A DNA stretch of 64,000 nt from Lachnospiraceae bacterium (GCA_024403415.1 JAKSRY010000003.1:84858-148857); one strand, 5' to 3'. Counted from the stretch's first letter, positions 27,683-35,783 are shown. Notes: generated by a model from the sequence alone, not told the origin. Made by a program: numbers and translations.

Positions 27683-28068
27683 CAGTTCCTCCTTTTGGCA
27701 ACTGCCACCCTGAGTTCTCCAAAGAAAGAGCATACTATAAGAATTGAACCAAGGTACTGCATCCAAAGGCCATACATTCTGAATTCGTCTCCGTAATGAA
27801 GAACTGTCTGTTCTTTGATGTAATCTGACTCATCCATCAAATCATCCCGGTTTTGAAAATCATTCTTAATAATTATTTCTCCATCTCCAACGATCAAAAC
27901 CTTTTCTTTAGGTGCTACCTTATTGTTATAATTGTAAAAAATATCTGACATATAGGATGACCCTAAAGTAAGAACGTCTCTTCCCTTTAGCGGTATAATT
28001 CCCGTCTGACTGACAATATTAATATCTTCTCCTCCTTTCATATCATCTGCATAGGTGCCTGTTAACAT
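27682..28068 (-). CDS. stand-alone FHA-like protein (split EssC N-terminus)
   Basis: 128 residues. It resembles the second FHA domain normally fused to EssC: GRDVLTLGSSYMSDI, an IIIKND strand and a YGDEFRMYGLWMQYLG end, followed by a hydrophobic stretch (about 102-118, possibly membrane-associated) and a basic tail. The Ser/Arg/His residues for phosphothreonine binding are not evident. Start is unclear: ATG 28068 has no good SD; a strong AAAGGAGGAG lies inside, 7 nt before an ATT codon at 28023, which would need a non-canonical start. First gene of the T7SS operon. Confidence 0.8.
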   Translation of the reverse strand: MLTGTYADDMKGGEDINIVSQTGIIPLKGRDVLTLGSSYMSDIFYNYNNKVAPKEKVLIVGDGEIIIKNDFQNRDDLMDESDYIKEQTVLHYGDEFRMYGLWMQYLGSILIVCSFFGELRVAVAKRRN

Positions 28069-28151
28069 TCGATATCTTTTGATAAAAATACAGACACTTA
28101 TCCTGATGAATATAGCAACATACGACTAAATTAAAAGAACGGAATCAGTAT

Positions 28152-28165
28152 ATCCCGAGCGGGAT
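28152..28165. promoter_or_regulatory. palindrome in T7SS operon leader
   Basis: ATCCCG-AG-CGGGAT, a near-perfect 14-bp palindrome about 40 bp downstream of the T7SS promoter -10. Could be an operator or the stem of a small RNA hairpin. The rest of 28069-28208 shows no gene. Confidence 0.35.
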
Positions 28166-28208
28166 TGGATTTGTGAAAATTAGACAACTTTTCTTTGATT
28201 TATTTGAT

Positions 28209-28237
28209 ATGATAAACCCATTTTTGTGCAATGTCAA
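28209..28237 (-). promoter_or_regulatory. T7SS operon promoter
   Basis: Minus-strand TTGACA (28232-28237), 17-nt spacer, TATCAT (28209-28214). About 140 nt upstream of the FHA gene start. Back to back with the plus-strand promoter at 28259. Confidence 0.75.
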
Positions 28238-28258
28238 CAACTTTTTTCGTGTTTTTCA

Positions 28259-28287
28259 TTGCTTTTCTTAATCATCAACTATATAAT
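28259..28287 (+). promoter_or_regulatory. promoter of small-peptide mRNA
   Basis: TTGCTT (28259-28264), 17-nt spacer, TATAAT (28282-28287). Transcription would begin near 28294, at the start of the structured leader. Confidence 0.75.
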
Positions 28288-28293
28288 AAATTT

Positions 28294-28394
28294 GGTGCTA
28301 CCCTACGCGGTAGGCGGTTGGCCTCCATCAGAGAGTTATAGCTCTGCTTACATAGAAATCCTTTCGGGAAATCTTGTTAAGGAGGATTGTGTTT
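28294..28394 (+). ncRNA. structured 5' leader of small-peptide mRNA
   Basis: About 100 nt. Hairpin CTACC-CTACGC-GGTAG at the 5' end, hairpin AGAG-AGTTATAG-CTCT, and AATCC (28357-28361 region) able to pair with the GGATT that includes the SD AAGGAGGATT, so translation could be blocked. The beginning resembles the 5' end of the convergent antisense RNA. Confidence 0.6.
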
Positions 28395-28487
28395 ATGCTT
28401 ACAACAGAACTTTTTGTAGCCATTATCAGCTTATGTATTACAAGCTTTGCTCTTGGTTATACTGTTGGTTCTAAGAGCAAAAAATAG
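28395..28487 (+). CDS. 30-residue hydrophobic peptide, putative type I toxin
   Basis: Begins MLTTELFVAII; one membrane segment spans about residues 6-25, then a basic tail GSKSKK. Strong SD AAGGAGG 8-9 nt upstream of ATG 28395. Size, composition and setting match small membrane-peptide toxins (TxpA/Fst-like in organisation; no family membership can be proven by eye). Followed directly by a bidirectional terminator. Confidence 0.65.
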   Translation: MLTTELFVAIISLCITSFALGYTVGSKSKK

Positions 28488-28492
28488 GCACG

Positions 28493-28530
28493 AAAAAGCC
28501 GCCCCGGTCTGGTAAACTGAGCGGCTTTTT
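28493..28530. terminator. bidirectional intrinsic terminator
   Basis: Stem AAAAAGCCGC / GCGGCTTTTT, 18-nt loop, with U-runs for both strands. Ends the peptide mRNA (plus) and the antisense RNA (minus). Confidence 0.88.
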
Positions 28531-28577
28531 CGTCATTCATCTATCAGGCTAACCGTCTATCGGTAGCGCCTTCATAT
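28493..28577 (-). ncRNA. putative antisense antitoxin RNA
   Basis: Inferred from a consensus promoter firing toward the peptide gene and the shared terminator: about 85 nt. Its 5' end (GGCGCTACC...GGTTAGCC) is similar to the 5' end of the sense leader (GGTGCTACC...GGTTGGCC), giving complementary loop segments such as CGGTAG/CTACCG. This is like the convergent RNAI/RNAII layout of par/Fst loci. Confidence 0.55.
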
Positions 28578-28583
28578 ACAAGT

Positions 28584-28612
28584 ATATTACAGCTTCGACT
28601 ATTCCATGTCAA
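28584..28612 (-). promoter_or_regulatory. antisense RNA promoter
   Basis: Minus-strand TTGACA (28607-28612), 17-nt spacer, TAATAT (28584-28589): perfect -35 with a good -10, though no minus-strand gene starts here. Confidence 0.78.
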
Positions 28613-28648
28613 ACCTCTCTTTTCATTTAAAATTTGTCAATAATCATA

Positions 28649-28708
28649 TATAATATAAAAAGAACAAAGGTGTTCTGTCCATCAAGGCAGAGCACCTTTT
28701 ATTATTTT
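28649..28708 (+). promoter_or_regulatory. promoter -10 and attenuator-like hairpin ahead of kinase-phosphatase gene
   Basis: TATAAT at 28649-28654 would start RNA near 28661. Immediately after comes a 12-bp stem, AAAGGTGTTCTG (28666-28677) against CAGAGCACCTTT (28688-28699), then TTATTATTTT. This is an intrinsic terminator in the 5' leader, 16 nt before the kinase ATG. The -35 is poor. Confidence 0.5.
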
Positions 28709-28723
28709 AAGGACAACAAATAT

Positions 28724-30391
28724 ATGGAAAATCAGGAAAACATCAAAGACTATATTCTCGCAAAAGGCACGCTGCTCAAAGATCGCTATGTCATCCAATC
28801 AGTCCTTGGCGAAGGAGGCTTTGGAATTACATACCTTGCTTTTGACACCTTGCTCAACAGTCGTGTCGCTGTTAAGGAATTCTTCATTAGCACAGCCATG
28901 CTGCGCGACCCATCCACCAACGATATTAAACTACCCGATGATGAACAATTGCTAAAAAAGATAGAGACTGCGAAGAAAAGTTTCATTAATGAAATAAATG
29001 TCATGAAGGCTCTTAACAACATTCCATATATTTCAAGACTTCGTGACAGTTTTGAAGAAAACAAAACCTACTACATAGTTATGAATCTGCTCAAAGGTCA
29101 GACCATGCAGGATTATATTAAGAAGCATAAACATACAATTAGTGCAAAGGAACTGCTGCCATCCATCAAACATATTCTTATCGCTCTCGAGAAAATGCAT
29201 GAAAAAGGCTTTATTCATAGAGACATAAGTCCCGGAAACCTGTTTCTGACAGATGATGGCGATTTGTATCTGATTGATTTTGGCTGCAGTATGAAGATTG
29301 ATAACAATTCTCTTCCAGAAAACAGTCTTTTTTTCGAGCATCTTGGTTTTCACGCGCCTGAATACAATGACATACCTGCTCAGGGTCCCTGGACTGACAT
29401 ATATTCTTTATGTGCAACCGCGTATTACCTTTTGACCAAAACCGCTGTTCCTTCTATTGAGGAAAGAAAAATATATGATTCGGTTCCGCAGACATTAACT
29501 AAATATTCTTTGACGGTTAAGCAGCAAAACACCCTGATAGGCGGACTCCATCCGGATATAAGCAGGAGAATTAAAAATGCACGACAATTATATGACGGTC
29601 TCTTTGGTGATTATGAATCTCCAATCAGCACCACCGGTGTTTCATATGCTGCTTTCACAAATATAGGCACAAGAAAACTCAATCAGGATAATCTCCTGGT
29701 TGATGGCTTGTTCTATTATGAAGGAACAGACTTTATTAAAGACGGAACCATCAGTTTTGACGATGGTACACTTCACCTTGTTGCCGTATGTGATGGTGTG
29801 AGCCGTTCAAATTCAGGAGAACTTGCATCCCGTGCAGCTGCACAGGCACTCAGACACTTTGTTAATCAATATAGAAATAGTGATACTCTGCCCGAAATAC
29901 TTATTGAGGAATTTTTGGATCAGTTAAATGAAAAAATAATATCTTTGGGAAATAAAATAGGTCAGACTGCAAGCACAGTTTCTCTTCTCCTTTGGAAGGA
30001 AGACCAGTTTTATGCTGCAAATATAGGCGATAGTCCCATTTACCTGTTAAGAAAAAGACGTCTTATAAATATAAGCGAACATCATACTCTGTTCTCTGCA
30101 AAAATAATGAAGGGAATCCCTGCAAATCTGTCAGACAGGCATTCCCTTGTAAATTATCTTGGCAAACAAAATGTTGCCGGCAGTCAGATAGCTTCTTATC
30201 ACCATGGCTATCTTAAAAAAGGCGACACCTTCATATTATGCAGCGACGGAGTTACCAACAGAATTCCTTTGGACAAGCTGACTCGTTATATCAGCAAGTC
30301 ACCCGCAGTGGCCATTGAAAAGATAAACAAAATAATAAGCAGCACTATTAACAATGATAATAGTACTGCTGTTATACTCAGATATTTGTAA
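28724..30391 (+). CDS. Ser/Thr protein kinase-PP2C phosphatase fusion
   Basis: 555 residues, no membrane segment. Kinase about 20-290: GEGGFGITY, VAVK (Lys51), HRDISPGN (Asp167; Ser replaces the usual Lys of HRDxK), DFG at Asp185, APEY. PP2C domain about 310-555: NIGTRKLNQDN, VCDGVS, NIGDSP, CSDGVTN, NDNST. Both active sites look complete apart from the Lys to Ser change. Opposing enzymes in one chain suggest a reversible phosphorylation switch. Divergent from the T7SS operon with the toxin-like locus between. ATG 28724 follows AAGGA. Upstream in-frame codons are non-coding leader. Confidence 0.92.
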   Translation: MENQENIKDYILAKGTLLKDRYVIQSVLGEGGFGITYLAFDTLLNSRVAVKEFFISTAMLRDPSTNDIKLPDDEQLLKKIETAKKSFINEINVMKALNNIPYISRLRDSFEENKTYYIVMNLLKGQTMQDYIKKHKHTISAKELLPSIKHILIALEKMHEKGFIHRDISPGNLFLTDDGDLYLIDFGCSMKIDNNSLPENSLFFEHLGFHAPEYNDIPAQGPWTDIYSLCATAYYLLTKTAVPSIEERKIYDSVPQTLTKYSLTVKQQNTLIGGLHPDISRRIKNARQLYDGLFGDYESPISTTGVSYAAFTNIGTRKLNQDNLLVDGLFYYEGTDFIKDGTISFDDGTLHLVAVCDGVSRSNSGELASRAAAQALRHFVNQYRNSDTLPEILIEEFLDQLNEKIISLGNKIGQTASTVSLLLWKEDQFYAANIGDSPIYLLRKRRLINISEHHTLFSAKIMKGIPANLSDRHSLVNYLGKQNVAGSQIASYHHGYLKKGDTFILCSDGVTNRIPLDKLTRYISKSPAVAIEKINKIISSTINNDNSTAVILRYL

Positions 30392-30487
30392 AAAATATGC
30401 ATTATCAGCAACTCTGCAGGCCGTCTCAGCGGTACTTTACTCCTCTGCATTAAGTTTCAAATATCTGCTGTTAAAAACGCCTGCGCC

Positions 30488-31411
30488 TTATTTCACTATT
30501 CTTGTTCCGCTTTTATTTGCTATTATTTCCTGAAGTTTCGAAAGTGTTCCAATAACTGCTTCTCTCCCTTCAGCTTCATTAACAAATCTCATACCTGCAT
30601 CAACCTTTGGCAGCATACTTCCAACATGGAACTGCCCTTCTTCAACATAAGTATTCAATTCTTCCACGCTTACAATTTCGAGAGACTTCTGATTTTCCTT
30701 CTTGTAATTAATAGCAACATATTCTATATTTGTCAGCAAAATCAGTACATCTGCCTGAATTTCGCTGGCTATCAGTTCTGCGGTATAGTCCTTATCAATT
30801 ACAGCCTCTACTCCGGTCAGTTTCTCATCCTCTTCAATAACCGGGATACCTCCGCCTCCACCGGCAATTACTATATTTCCGGCATAGAGCAGATCCCTGA
30901 TAACATCCATCTCAAGGATCTTAAGAGGTTTTGGAGACTTAACAACTCTTCTGTAACCTCGACCTGCATCCTCTGCATATAAAACATCTTCGTTTTTCAT
31001 TATGCTTTCAGCTTCTTCTTTTGAATAAAACGGTCCAATAGGTTTGGTTGGTTCTATTCTGTCCATTTCATTCTTATCGACAACAACCTGCGTAAGCACT
31101 GTAACTATATTTTTCCTGACACCGCTTGAGCGCAGAGAGTTACCAAGCTCTTTCTGTAAAGTATACCCAATTGTTGCCTGTGTAATTGCTCCACACTCGT
31201 CTATCGAACTTGACTCTATTACTTCCTTTGCAAGCTTGTTCTGAATTACGATTTTTCCGATTTGAGGACCATTTCCATGAACCAGCACAACACGGTTTCC
31301 ATACTTCACCAGGGCTGCTATTGCATCTGATATTTGCGCCAACACCGCATCAAGCTTTGCCTTTTCCGATTCGAGAGCATTTCCACCTATAGCTATTACA
31401 TATGTTTTCAT
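30488..31411 (-). CDS. arcC: carbamate kinase
   Basis: Amino-acid-kinase fold; transfers phosphate between carbamoyl phosphate and ADP, giving ATP in catabolic settings. 307 residues; IGGNALES start, HGNGPQIG, AGGGGGIPV and VDAGMRF-type segments. Begins 1 bp after the DUF1116 gene stop, last gene of the FdrA-DUF1116-ArcC set, which in E. coli (allF-allG-allH plus a carbamate kinase) yields ATP from oxalurate. No arginine deiminase genes nearby. Confidence 0.95.
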   Translation of the reverse strand: MKTYVIAIGGNALESEKAKLDAVLAQISDAIAALVKYGNRVVLVHGNGPQIGKIVIQNKLAKEVIESSSIDECGAITQATIGYTLQKELGNSLRSSGVRKNIVTVLTQVVVDKNEMDRIEPTKPIGPFYSKEEAESIMKNEDVLYAEDAGRGYRRVVKSPKPLKILEMDVIRDLLYAGNIVIAGGGGGIPVIEEDEKLTGVEAVIDKDYTAELIASEIQADVLILLTNIEYVAINYKKENQKSLEIVSVEELNTYVEEGQFHVGSMLPKVDAGMRFVNEAEGREAVIGTLSKLQEIIANKSGTRIVK

Positions 31412-32827
31412 CTATAAGTTATACCTCTTAACATAAGCTAATAAAGCGTTGTAGAAGCATTCCATCGGTGGGTTTACTATTCCTGCTCCAATCTGACCTA
31501 CACCTGCTTCCTTATGCGCAATTCCTGTGTTAATAACAGGGAGAGTATCATTCTCAATTACCTTAATAATATCTATTCCCAGTGCACTTCCCTTAAAATT
31601 AAGTACCGGTAAAGAATATGCTGCATTCAAATCTGTGGTTATCGAATACATTCTCTTTGATGTAGCTATTGCATCATCAGTGCTTCCCCCTACAAACTGT
31701 ACAATTGCAGGTGCGCCTCCCATCGCAAAGCCTCCGATTCCCATCGTCTCTGTTATTGCACTATCGCCAATATCCGGGCAGGCATCTTCCTCTGAATATC
31801 CCGGGAAATACAGACCTTTTATATAATTAGACGCCCCGGTATACCAGTCCTTAGAATCCAGTCCACAAACCTTGATTCCAAATTCAACACCATTTCTTGC
31901 CATAACATTTACAATAGTTGAATACTCAATATTTTCACCGGCTTTAAGCATAATTTTGCATGCCGGCATAGAAAGATTCAGGAAATAATGATCATTTCCT
32001 GCAATAAAGGCCAATGCCTTTTGCACCTTCTCAAAATCACTTTCGGTTTTTACGATATACAAGCTGATCTGCTTATAAAAAAGCGAGGTTGCAGCCTTAT
32101 TTCTGTTATGACACTCATCTCCCATCTGAAGAGCCTGAGCGGTGATAAGCTTAATATCAATACCGCCGCTTTCCTTAATGGCTTTCTTCATTACAGGCAT
32201 AAATTCATTTTTGAGATAAGACAGTCTCGCAAGTACTTCATCTGAATATGCTCCAAATCTTAATACTTTTCCCAAGCCTTCGTTAACGGAGCAGTATGAA
32301 TATCTGTCATACTCTCTGTCATGAATTATATGAACAGGCATCGATGCGCTTAATACTCCGGCCATAGGACCTACTGCGTTATACTCATGGCAGGGAGCAA
32401 ATTTAATATTTCCGCCCTCAATCAGTTTTACTGCTTCGCTTTCCGATGCAGCCAGACCCTCAAATAATACGGCACCTATTATTGCGCCCTTCATCGGGCC
32501 ACACATCTTATCCCATGTGATATATGGACCAGCATGCAAAATAAGATTCTTTTCCATCCCTTCGATTACGTTTATTGCCAAATCGATATCTTCCAAAAAG
32601 GGCTTTGACTTCTTTATCCTGTCAATAACTTCCTTGTTGGCTTTTGCAACTTTTTCTTTGATACCATCGACCTTGTCCAAAGCATCAAGAATATCTTTTC
32701 TTCCGTTAGCAAGGGGCTTCCAGTCGATTTTTACTGCTTCTTTTCCCTGACTTATTACGTCATCCGCAAATCTTTTCAATCCAACGTTTATTACACTAAG
32801 GCCTTCAGCCTTCAACAAATTATTCAT
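31412..32827 (-). CDS. allG: DUF1116 protein, AllG/YlbE-like carbamoyltransferase subunit
   Basis: 471 residues, length typical of DUF1116. Characteristic CHEYNAVGPMAGVLSASMPV, ITETMGIGGFAMGGAPAIVQFVGG and a late NTGIAHKEAGVGQIGAG. E. coli AllG is one of three subunits of oxamate carbamoyltransferase. 4 bp after the FdrA-like gene. Substrate here is uncertain because no allantoin genes are present. Confidence 0.85.
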   Translation of the reverse strand: MNNLLKAEGLSVINVGLKRFADDVISQGKEAVKIDWKPLANGRKDILDALDKVDGIKEKVAKANKEVIDRIKKSKPFLEDIDLAINVIEGMEKNLILHAGPYITWDKMCGPMKGAIIGAVLFEGLAASESEAVKLIEGGNIKFAPCHEYNAVGPMAGVLSASMPVHIIHDREYDRYSYCSVNEGLGKVLRFGAYSDEVLARLSYLKNEFMPVMKKAIKESGGIDIKLITAQALQMGDECHNRNKAATSLFYKQISLYIVKTESDFEKVQKALAFIAGNDHYFLNLSMPACKIMLKAGENIEYSTIVNVMARNGVEFGIKVCGLDSKDWYTGASNYIKGLYFPGYSEEDACPDIGDSAITETMGIGGFAMGGAPAIVQFVGGSTDDAIATSKRMYSITTDLNAAYSLPVLNFKGSALGIDIIKVIENDTLPVINTGIAHKEAGVGQIGAGIVNPPMECFYNALLAYVKRYNL

Positions 32828-32831
32828 ACGA

Positions 32832-34352
32832 TTACCCTATCATTTCATATGCTTTCACAACTGCATCTATATTACTTTCACAAACTATACAGCCTGCTTC
32901 CTTAAGAAGCTTCTCAGACTGAAATTTATTCTGAAAATCTTTACCGGTTCCCTGAACATAAGTCACAAAAATCAATGTTTTTCCTATTTCTTCAGCAGCC
33001 TTATGCGCCTTCAGAATAGTATCGATTGTTGCCCCAACCGGATCCTCGTGAGAACCATATCCAAGTTCAAAATCAAGCAGAATAACTTTAGTTTCTTTAT
33101 CCGTTGCGCACTCCATTATTCTGTCCAGTCTCAGAGTGGGATCAATCATAGGATGAGGTCTTCCCTGAGTAAAGAGATCATCTCCCATATCAAGCAGCAT
33201 ATTGCCCTCATTGACAAATGCATCCTTCACCTTTTCTTCATCATGACTTGCTATATTGCTTCTTACATCATTGATATGATTTCTAAGGAAGTAATATGCT
33301 TCGGCACACAGGGTTCCACCACAATATAATCCTCTTATGTATTTACCCTGAATGTTTTTCCTTTCAAAAGCATCTAATTCTTCCACATCACTGTATATAT
33401 TCTTTGAGATATTAACTGCTGTAATCGCTGCCTCTTTAAGGGATTTTGCATAATAAATATTTTCTTCATTTGAAAAAGTCATGTCTGTAGCATAATAAAT
33501 AACTACAGGCTTATTAATATCGCTCTTAATCAGTTTTAGCAGCTTTTCAGATACACTCTGTGCCGGCACTTTTGACACCATAAGGATTACCCTGGTTTTT
33601 TCGTCAGCATTCAGCATCTTTAAGGCTTCCATCATCATCAGTCCGCCGACTTCTTCTCTAAGGTCTCTTCCGCCAACACCGATAGCATTTGAAATACCGC
33701 CGCCGTATTTATCAACCAGAACCATCAGCTCCTGCATACCTGTTCCTGATGCTCCGGCAATTCCTATAACACCATCATTTACCCTGTTTGCGAAACATAA
33801 ACCGGTTCCATTAATATATGCGGTTCCGCAATCGGGTCCCATAACAAGAAGTTCATGTTCAACTGCATATTTTTTGAGTTCTATCTCATCTTCGAGGGTT
33901 ACGTTATCGCTGAAAAGCATTACATTAAGTCCCTGCTTCAAAGCTTCCATAACTTCTCTTTTAGCATGTTCTCCCGGTACCGATATAATAGCCATATTAG
34001 CATTATCATTGTCCTTCTTGGCGGCTTTAATACTCTTATAGACGACATCAGTTTTTTCACCTGCAGCGTTTTCATTCTGCCCGTTTAATGCATTGTCAAG
34101 GTAGTCCAGAATTGCTTCCTTTGTGATAGTCTCATCATGACTGAAGGCTATCACCAGATCATATTCATCACATTTATCTACTTCATCGCTGAACAGATTA
34201 ACCCTTTTCAGCAATTCCTTATTCATAGGCGTTGCCATCGAAACCACCGAGTCGATTACTCCGTCAAGGCCTTTTATATCTGCAGAAATTGACATCAGTG
34301 TCACCGAATCAAAGTATGCATTTTTTCTGATAATTATTTCTTTATTAACCAT
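32832..34352 (-). CDS. allF: FdrA-like protein (AllF), acyl-CoA synthetase fold
   Basis: 506 residues, succinyl-CoA-synthetase-like double domain: a CoA-binding-like half with VMGPDCGTAYING and GIAGASGTGMQE, and a ligase-like half with GGTLCAEAY, QGRPHPMIDPTLR and LDFELGYGSHEDP. FdrA/AllF is the second oxamate carbamoyltransferase subunit in E. coli. 20 bp after the allophanate hydrolase gene. The third subunit (AllH, DUF2877) is not found in the window. Confidence 0.87.
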   Translation of the reverse strand: MVNKEIIIRKNAYFDSVTLMSISADIKGLDGVIDSVVSMATPMNKELLKRVNLFSDEVDKCDEYDLVIAFSHDETITKEAILDYLDNALNGQNENAAGEKTDVVYKSIKAAKKDNDNANMAIISVPGEHAKREVMEALKQGLNVMLFSDNVTLEDEIELKKYAVEHELLVMGPDCGTAYINGTGLCFANRVNDGVIGIAGASGTGMQELMVLVDKYGGGISNAIGVGGRDLREEVGGLMMMEALKMLNADEKTRVILMVSKVPAQSVSEKLLKLIKSDINKPVVIYYATDMTFSNEENIYYAKSLKEAAITAVNISKNIYSDVEELDAFERKNIQGKYIRGLYCGGTLCAEAYYFLRNHINDVRSNIASHDEEKVKDAFVNEGNMLLDMGDDLFTQGRPHPMIDPTLRLDRIMECATDKETKVILLDFELGYGSHEDPVGATIDTILKAHKAAEEIGKTLIFVTYVQGTGKDFQNKFQSEKLLKEAGCIVCESNIDAVVKAYEMIG

Positions 34353-34372
34353 AATCTTCTGTTAAGACTCCT

Positions 34373-35713
34373 TTATTCATTAAGCAGTTTCTTGGCAAGT
34401 CCCATAAGTAAATGTTCATTTTCGGCCTTTGAAAACAGTGTCACTCCAAATGGCTTTGAATCGCTCATAATCTCAGTAGGTACTGCTATTGCACACATAT
34501 CAAGAAGGTTACAGTGATTTGTATACTTACCCATGTCGCTGTTTGTCTCAATTGGGTTAGCTCTTACCTCGTCGCGCGTATAGGTGCCTGCACAGGTAGG
34601 AAATACCAGTATCGCGTCAGAAACCAGGTTGTCACTCATAAGTTTATATCCTCTTAACTCATGCAAGGTCTTATACAGAGCTTCAGCCGTATAATCCGGT
34701 CTGTTTCCGGATTCAAGAATGGTTCTTGTCACAGGAAAAACATCTTCTGCATTATTGGTTACGAATTCGCCCAAATCCGACCATCTTTCAGCTACGCATG
34801 GGCCACCATACAAAAGCAAAGCTGCCTTCTGATAAAAGCTTGTATCCTTTGCCTCAACCTTAATCCCTGTAGCCTTAATCTTCTTAAGGGACTTCTCCCA
34901 GGCTTCTTTATATTCATCCTTAAAGGGACCATAAAAATCTATATCTGATAAAGGATATATTATTTCCGAAGGCAGACTGTCTTCTCCCCTCTTAACATCC
35001 TTAGACCATTTATCTGTTGAATCATATCCACGTGCTATTGAGTCTACAAGATCTATGTCATCCATATTATTTGCAAAGACAGTCACACAATCAAGACTTG
35101 CACAGGCAGGAACAACTCCCTTACTCGGCCACGCGCCGACTGTAGGCTTGTATCCTATAAGATTATTTAAGCTTGCCGGCACTCTTCCTGATCCGGCAGT
35201 ATCTGTTCCAAGTGAGAAAACGGCTTCTCCCAAAGCAACCGCTACAGCTGAACCTGAACTTGATCCTCCACTTATTAATTCTTCATTAATGGAATTATGA
35301 CACTCTCCATAAGGACTTCTTGTTCCCACAAGACCTGTTGCAAACTGGTCAAGGTTAGTCTTTCCAAGCGGTATAGCTCCTGCATTTATTAATCTTTCAA
35401 CTACACCCGCATTTTCTGTCGGCTTATATCCATACTTAGGGCATGCTGCAGTAGTTTCATAACCTTCCAGATCGATGTTATCCTTCACGGCAAATGGTAT
35501 TCCCCACAGCGGCTTTTTTTCGAAGTCCATGTCACCCAGATTATCCAGGTATTTACCTGTTTTTTCCATTGAAGGTGGACAAATCCATATGTTAAAGCGC
35601 TCAAGTTCTGCTGCTTTTTCGATAATATTTTCGATTACTTCCCTGGGTGTCAGCGTCCCTTTTTTATATTCTTCTCTAAGGTAATTTATCGTAATTCTCT
35701 CCGGTAACTTCAT
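34373..35713 (-). CDS. atzF: allophanate hydrolase, amidase domain only
   Basis: Amidase-signature enzyme converting allophanate to CO2 and ammonia via N-carboxycarbamate. 446 residues. Ser-cisSer-Lys triad visible: Lys in FAVKDNID, SGGSSSGSAVAVA, and TDTAGSGRVPA; allophanate-hydrolase-type segments VVPACASLDCVTVFA, GGPCVAERW and TNHCNLLDMCAIAVP. The usual C-terminal domain (about 130 residues) is absent and encoded separately at 37169. ATG 35713 follows AGGAGG; the frame is open upstream to 35821 without support. Confidence 0.9.
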   Translation of the reverse strand: MKLPERITINYLREEYKKGTLTPREVIENIIEKAAELERFNIWICPPSMEKTGKYLDNLGDMDFEKKPLWGIPFAVKDNIDLEGYETTAACPKYGYKPTENAGVVERLINAGAIPLGKTNLDQFATGLVGTRSPYGECHNSINEELISGGSSSGSAVAVALGEAVFSLGTDTAGSGRVPASLNNLIGYKPTVGAWPSKGVVPACASLDCVTVFANNMDDIDLVDSIARGYDSTDKWSKDVKRGEDSLPSEIIYPLSDIDFYGPFKDEYKEAWEKSLKKIKATGIKVEAKDTSFYQKAALLLYGGPCVAERWSDLGEFVTNNAEDVFPVTRTILESGNRPDYTAEALYKTLHELRGYKLMSDNLVSDAILVFPTCAGTYTRDEVRANPIETNSDMGKYTNHCNLLDMCAIAVPTEIMSDSKPFGVTLFSKAENEHLLMGLAKKLLNE

Positions 35714-35783
35714 ATAAATTTCCTCCTTACAATCCAACTTTCTATCTAATCCCAATATATTTTCCAATTGTGAATAAATAACA

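Noticed and set aside
27683-27766. Longer EssC beginning at 27766
   Set aside because: The extension would lie entirely inside the FHA-like gene; the ATG at 27682 has AGGAGG at ideal spacing.
28226-28474. 82-residue plus-strand reading frame across the toxin-like locus
   Set aside because: It overlaps the promoter, structured leader and the better-supported 30-residue peptide in another frame, and has no SD.
30392-30487. Terminator between the convergent kinase-phosphatase and arcC genes
   Set aside because: No stable hairpin with a U-run was found in either direction.
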